From assembly GCF_001436735.1 (NCBI RefSeq), contig NZ_AYZE01000008.1, positions 62,001 to 126,000 on the forward strand: 64,000 nt of DNA, read 5' to 3'. Positions within the stretch are counted from its first letter, which is position 1; each line of letters opens with the position of its first letter. This DNA is from Liquorilactobacillus cacaonum DSM 21116 (lineage in GTDB: Bacteria > Bacillota > Bacilli > Lactobacillales > Lactobacillaceae). Under the pieces are notes generated by a model. The model searched no databases and was not told where the DNA came from. It saw nothing but the letters and a program-made list of their open reading frames with translations. Made by a program: the position numbers and the translations under genes. Positions 62,124 to 64,000 of the stretch are shown here, piece by piece.

Positions 62124-64000
62124 ATGCAAGAAACAAAAAAACTTACCGGTAAAAAGCTGGTATCACGCATTTCATTCGCATTTGGTAATTTAGGGCACTC
62201 AGCGTTTTACGGTGCGCTAAGCACTTATTTTATCGTGTTCGTAACTAGTAGTATGTTTAGTAATCTTGATAAGTCAATTGCTAATAAATTAATCGGTCTA
62301 ATTACCGGATTAATCGTTGTAATTAGAATTGCAGAAATCGTAATCGATCCTTTACTTGGGAATATGGTTGACAATACTCATACTAAATGGGGAAAGTTTA
62401 AGCCATGGATTGTAATCGGTAACATTGTAAGTGGTCTCCTCTTATTCGTCCTCTTTACTGGCATTTTTGGTCTAGCAAAAATCAGTTGGATACTATTCGC
62501 AATTGCTTTTGTAATTATCTTTATCACTTTAGATATCTTCTATTCTTTTTCTGATGTCGCATACTGGGGGATGGTTCCAGCTTTAAGCGAGGATAGTCAT
62601 GAACGTGGCATCTATACTTCACTTGGAGCATTTACTGGTACAATTGGTTGGAATGGTTTAACAATTATCATCATCCCGATTGTTACGTACTTCACCTATC
62701 TTTCAACAGGAAAAAGCTATCAAGGTGCTCCTGGGTGGGTCGCATTTTCAATTATTATTTCCCTAATCGCTATCTTGTGTGCACTTTCTGTTGCATTTGG
62801 AACAAAAGAAAAAAATAATATTATTCGTACTTCCGCAAAGAAAAAAACAACAATCAAAGATGTTTTCTCAGCACTAGCACATAACGATCAAATTTTATGG
62901 ACTAGTCTAGCTTACTTTCTATATTCATTTGCATATGTTGTTACAAATGGTGTTTTGTTTTATCTCTTCAAGTACGTCGTGGGAAAGCCAAATGAATATT
63001 GGTTAGTTGGTATTATTGCGACAATTATCGGATTTTGTACTTCACCAATTTATCCAATTTTAAATAAGTTTATTTCTAGAAAAGTTCTTTTCGCTATTGG
63101 ACAAATTTCAATGATAGCAGCCTACCTAATTTTTATTTTTGCAAGAACGGATATGACACTTCTAGTAATCGGTTTGATATTGTTCGATATTAATTTTGCT
63201 CAACTTGTTACAGTATTAACACTGACAGATTCAATCGAATATGGTCAATTAAAAACTGGTGAACGAAATGAAGCCGTGGTTTTAGCAGTTCGTCCAATGA
63301 TTGATAAGTTAACTGGTGCCTTCTCAAACGGTTTAGTTGGTTTTGTTGCTATCTCAGCTGGTATGACAGGTTCTGCAACTGCCGCTGATATGACAAGCAA
63401 AAACATTCATACCTTTGAAAGCCTAGCATTCTATGTTCCTTTAGTCATGGCAATTTTGGCATTATTAGTGTTCCTATCAAAGGTGAAGCTAACAGAAAAA
63501 GAACATGCTAATATTGTTGAAGAACTTAAGGACAAACTTATTAAAGGTGAAATCTCAATTGAAGATGAATCAGTCAACACACCTATTACAACCACTTCGT
63601 CCTCAATTTATGCACCAGTAAGTGGACAACTTGCAAATCTTGATAAATTAAAAACTGAATTTCCTGGTACTGGTTTTGCTATCAAACCAAGCGATGGAGT
63701 GATTTATGCACCTTTTGACGGAACTATTCGTTTCACTTTCACAACAAAACATGCATTAGGTATCATTTCAACCACCGGTATTGAAGCCATCATTCATATT
63801 GGGATTGGAACGGTTAATATGCATGGCAATGGATTTACAACACATTATACCGATGGACAAGTTGTAAAACGTGGTGATTTGCTAGTAGACTTTGATCGTG
63901 ATTTGATCAAAGAAGACGGTTATGATGATACGGTTATCTTCTTCTTGACGCAGCCACAAAAATTGAACCTAGGCGAGATTGAAGAAAAAGCAATCAACCA
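62124..64000 (+). CDS. lacS: Lactose/galactoside permease with fused PTS IIA domain (partial at window end)
   Basis: The reading frame of 625 complete codons is open from ATG 62124 (GGGAGGAA 8 bases before) to the window end, close to the 634 residues of the S. thermophilus LacS. Residues 1-460 form a 12-helix GPH-family symporter (SFAFGNLGHS start). The C-terminal domain (about 500-625) is a IIA-glucose-like domain with its two histidines in KHALGI and IHIGIGTVNM. Phosphorylation by HPr would tune lactose/galactose exchange. A beta-galactosidase gene is not in the window and may follow. Confidence 0.93.
   Translation, partial: MQETKKLTGKKLVSRISFAFGNLGHSAFYGALSTYFIVFVTSSMFSNLDKSIANKLIGLITGLIVVIRIAEIVIDPLLGNMVDNTHTKWGKFKPWIVIGNIVSGLLLFVLFTGIFGLAKISWILFAIAFVIIFITLDIFYSFSDVAYWGMVPALSEDSHERGIYTSLGAFTGTIGWNGLTIIIIPIVTYFTYLSTGKSYQGAPGWVAFSIIISLIAILCALSVAFGTKEKNNIIRTSAKKKTTIKDVFSALAHNDQILWTSLAYFLYSFAYVVTNGVLFYLFKYVVGKPNEYWLVGIIATIIGFCTSPIYPILNKFISRKVLFAIGQISMIAAYLIFIFARTDMTLLVIGLILFDINFAQLVTVLTLTDSIEYGQLKTGERNEAVVLAVRPMIDKLTGAFSNGLVGFVAISAGMTGSATAADMTSKNIHTFESLAFYVPLVMAILALLVFLSKVKLTEKEHANIVEELKDKLIKGEISIEDESVNTPITTTSSSIYAPVSGQLANLDKLKTEFPGTGFAIKPSDGVIYAPFDGTIRFTFTTKHALGIISTTGIEAIIHIGIGTVNMHGNGFTTHYTDGQVVKRGDLLVDFDRDLIKEDGYDDTVIFFLTQPQKLNLGEIEEKAIN

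Noticed and set aside
1-64000. CRISPR arrays, insertion sequences, prophage, toxin-antitoxin or defence genes
   Set aside because: I looked for regular spaced repeats, transposase or integrase motifs and defence-type genes and found none; the only repeats are the 85-bp units and terminator hairpins.

Overview
The window is AT-rich DNA from a low-GC Gram-positive bacterium, most likely a Lactobacillaceae member (Lactobacillus in the broad sense). Pointers are the LacS galactoside permease with a fused PTS IIA domain, a class II (lactobacillus-type) GalT next to galK/galM/galE, several PTS operons with CcpA cre sites, PotABCD, purine salvage genes and frequent TTG starts with strong AGGAGG ribosome sites. 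Most genes lie on the minus strand, as expected for the leading strand of one replichore. I see no insertion sequence, prophage, rRNA or CRISPR. The species cannot be fixed from sequence alone.

Layout. 1-3500: beta-glucoside PTS operon (6-phospho-beta-glucosidase, IIC, IIB, IIA; the IIA is cut by the window edge). 3577-10340: a PotABCD-like ABC transporter followed by adenine deaminase and a nucleoside hydrolase. 10586-14857: a dihydrouridine synthase, an orphan PxpB, and an aminotransferase/2-hydroxyacid dehydrogenase pair. 14870-17660: guanine deaminase and NCS2 permease. 17682-20670: cation/proton antiporter, tRNA-Ala, MsrB. 20828-26163: aspartate ammonia-lyase, a choloylglycine-hydrolase-family enzyme and three glycosyltransferases. 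26283-32052: a compact five-gene operon (DUF1177, M29-like aminopeptidase, Asp/Glu racemase-like, OPT transporter, AroM) divergent from an IclR regulator. 32292-38095: a UV-repair-like pair (DUF1722 and pyrimidine-dimer glycosylase family), RarD and potABCD. 38335-44193: FAD oxidoreductase, DUF72 protein, glyA with a deformylase-like gene, a GNAT enzyme and efp. 44202-51914: a PTS operon with two carbohydrate esterases, a ROK kinase and a GH1 enzyme under a GntR regulator. 52057-56963: fructose-type PTS EIIABC with an RpiR regulator, divergent from an RpiA-like isomerase and a Gfo/Idh oxidoreductase, then a tandem repeat. 57029-64000: galK-galT-galM-galE divergent from lacS, which runs off the right edge.

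How it works together. The cell imports and phosphorylates beta-glucosides, galactosides and fructose-like sugars, mostly with cre-like boxes beside the promoters. Purine nucleosides and bases are imported and deaminated by two separate loci with PurBox-like upstream sequences. Polyamines enter through PotABCD.

The most striking observation is upstream of efp (elongation factor P). A 16-codon reading frame with a diproline (APP) motif sits in the leader. Its proline codons form an anti-Shine-Dalgarno sequence that can pair with the efp ribosome-binding site. This looks like an autoregulatory switch in which ribosome stalling at Pro-Pro when EF-P is scarce would free the efp ribosome site. The second candidate for a poorly described system is the DUF1177/M29/racemase/OPT/AroM operon.
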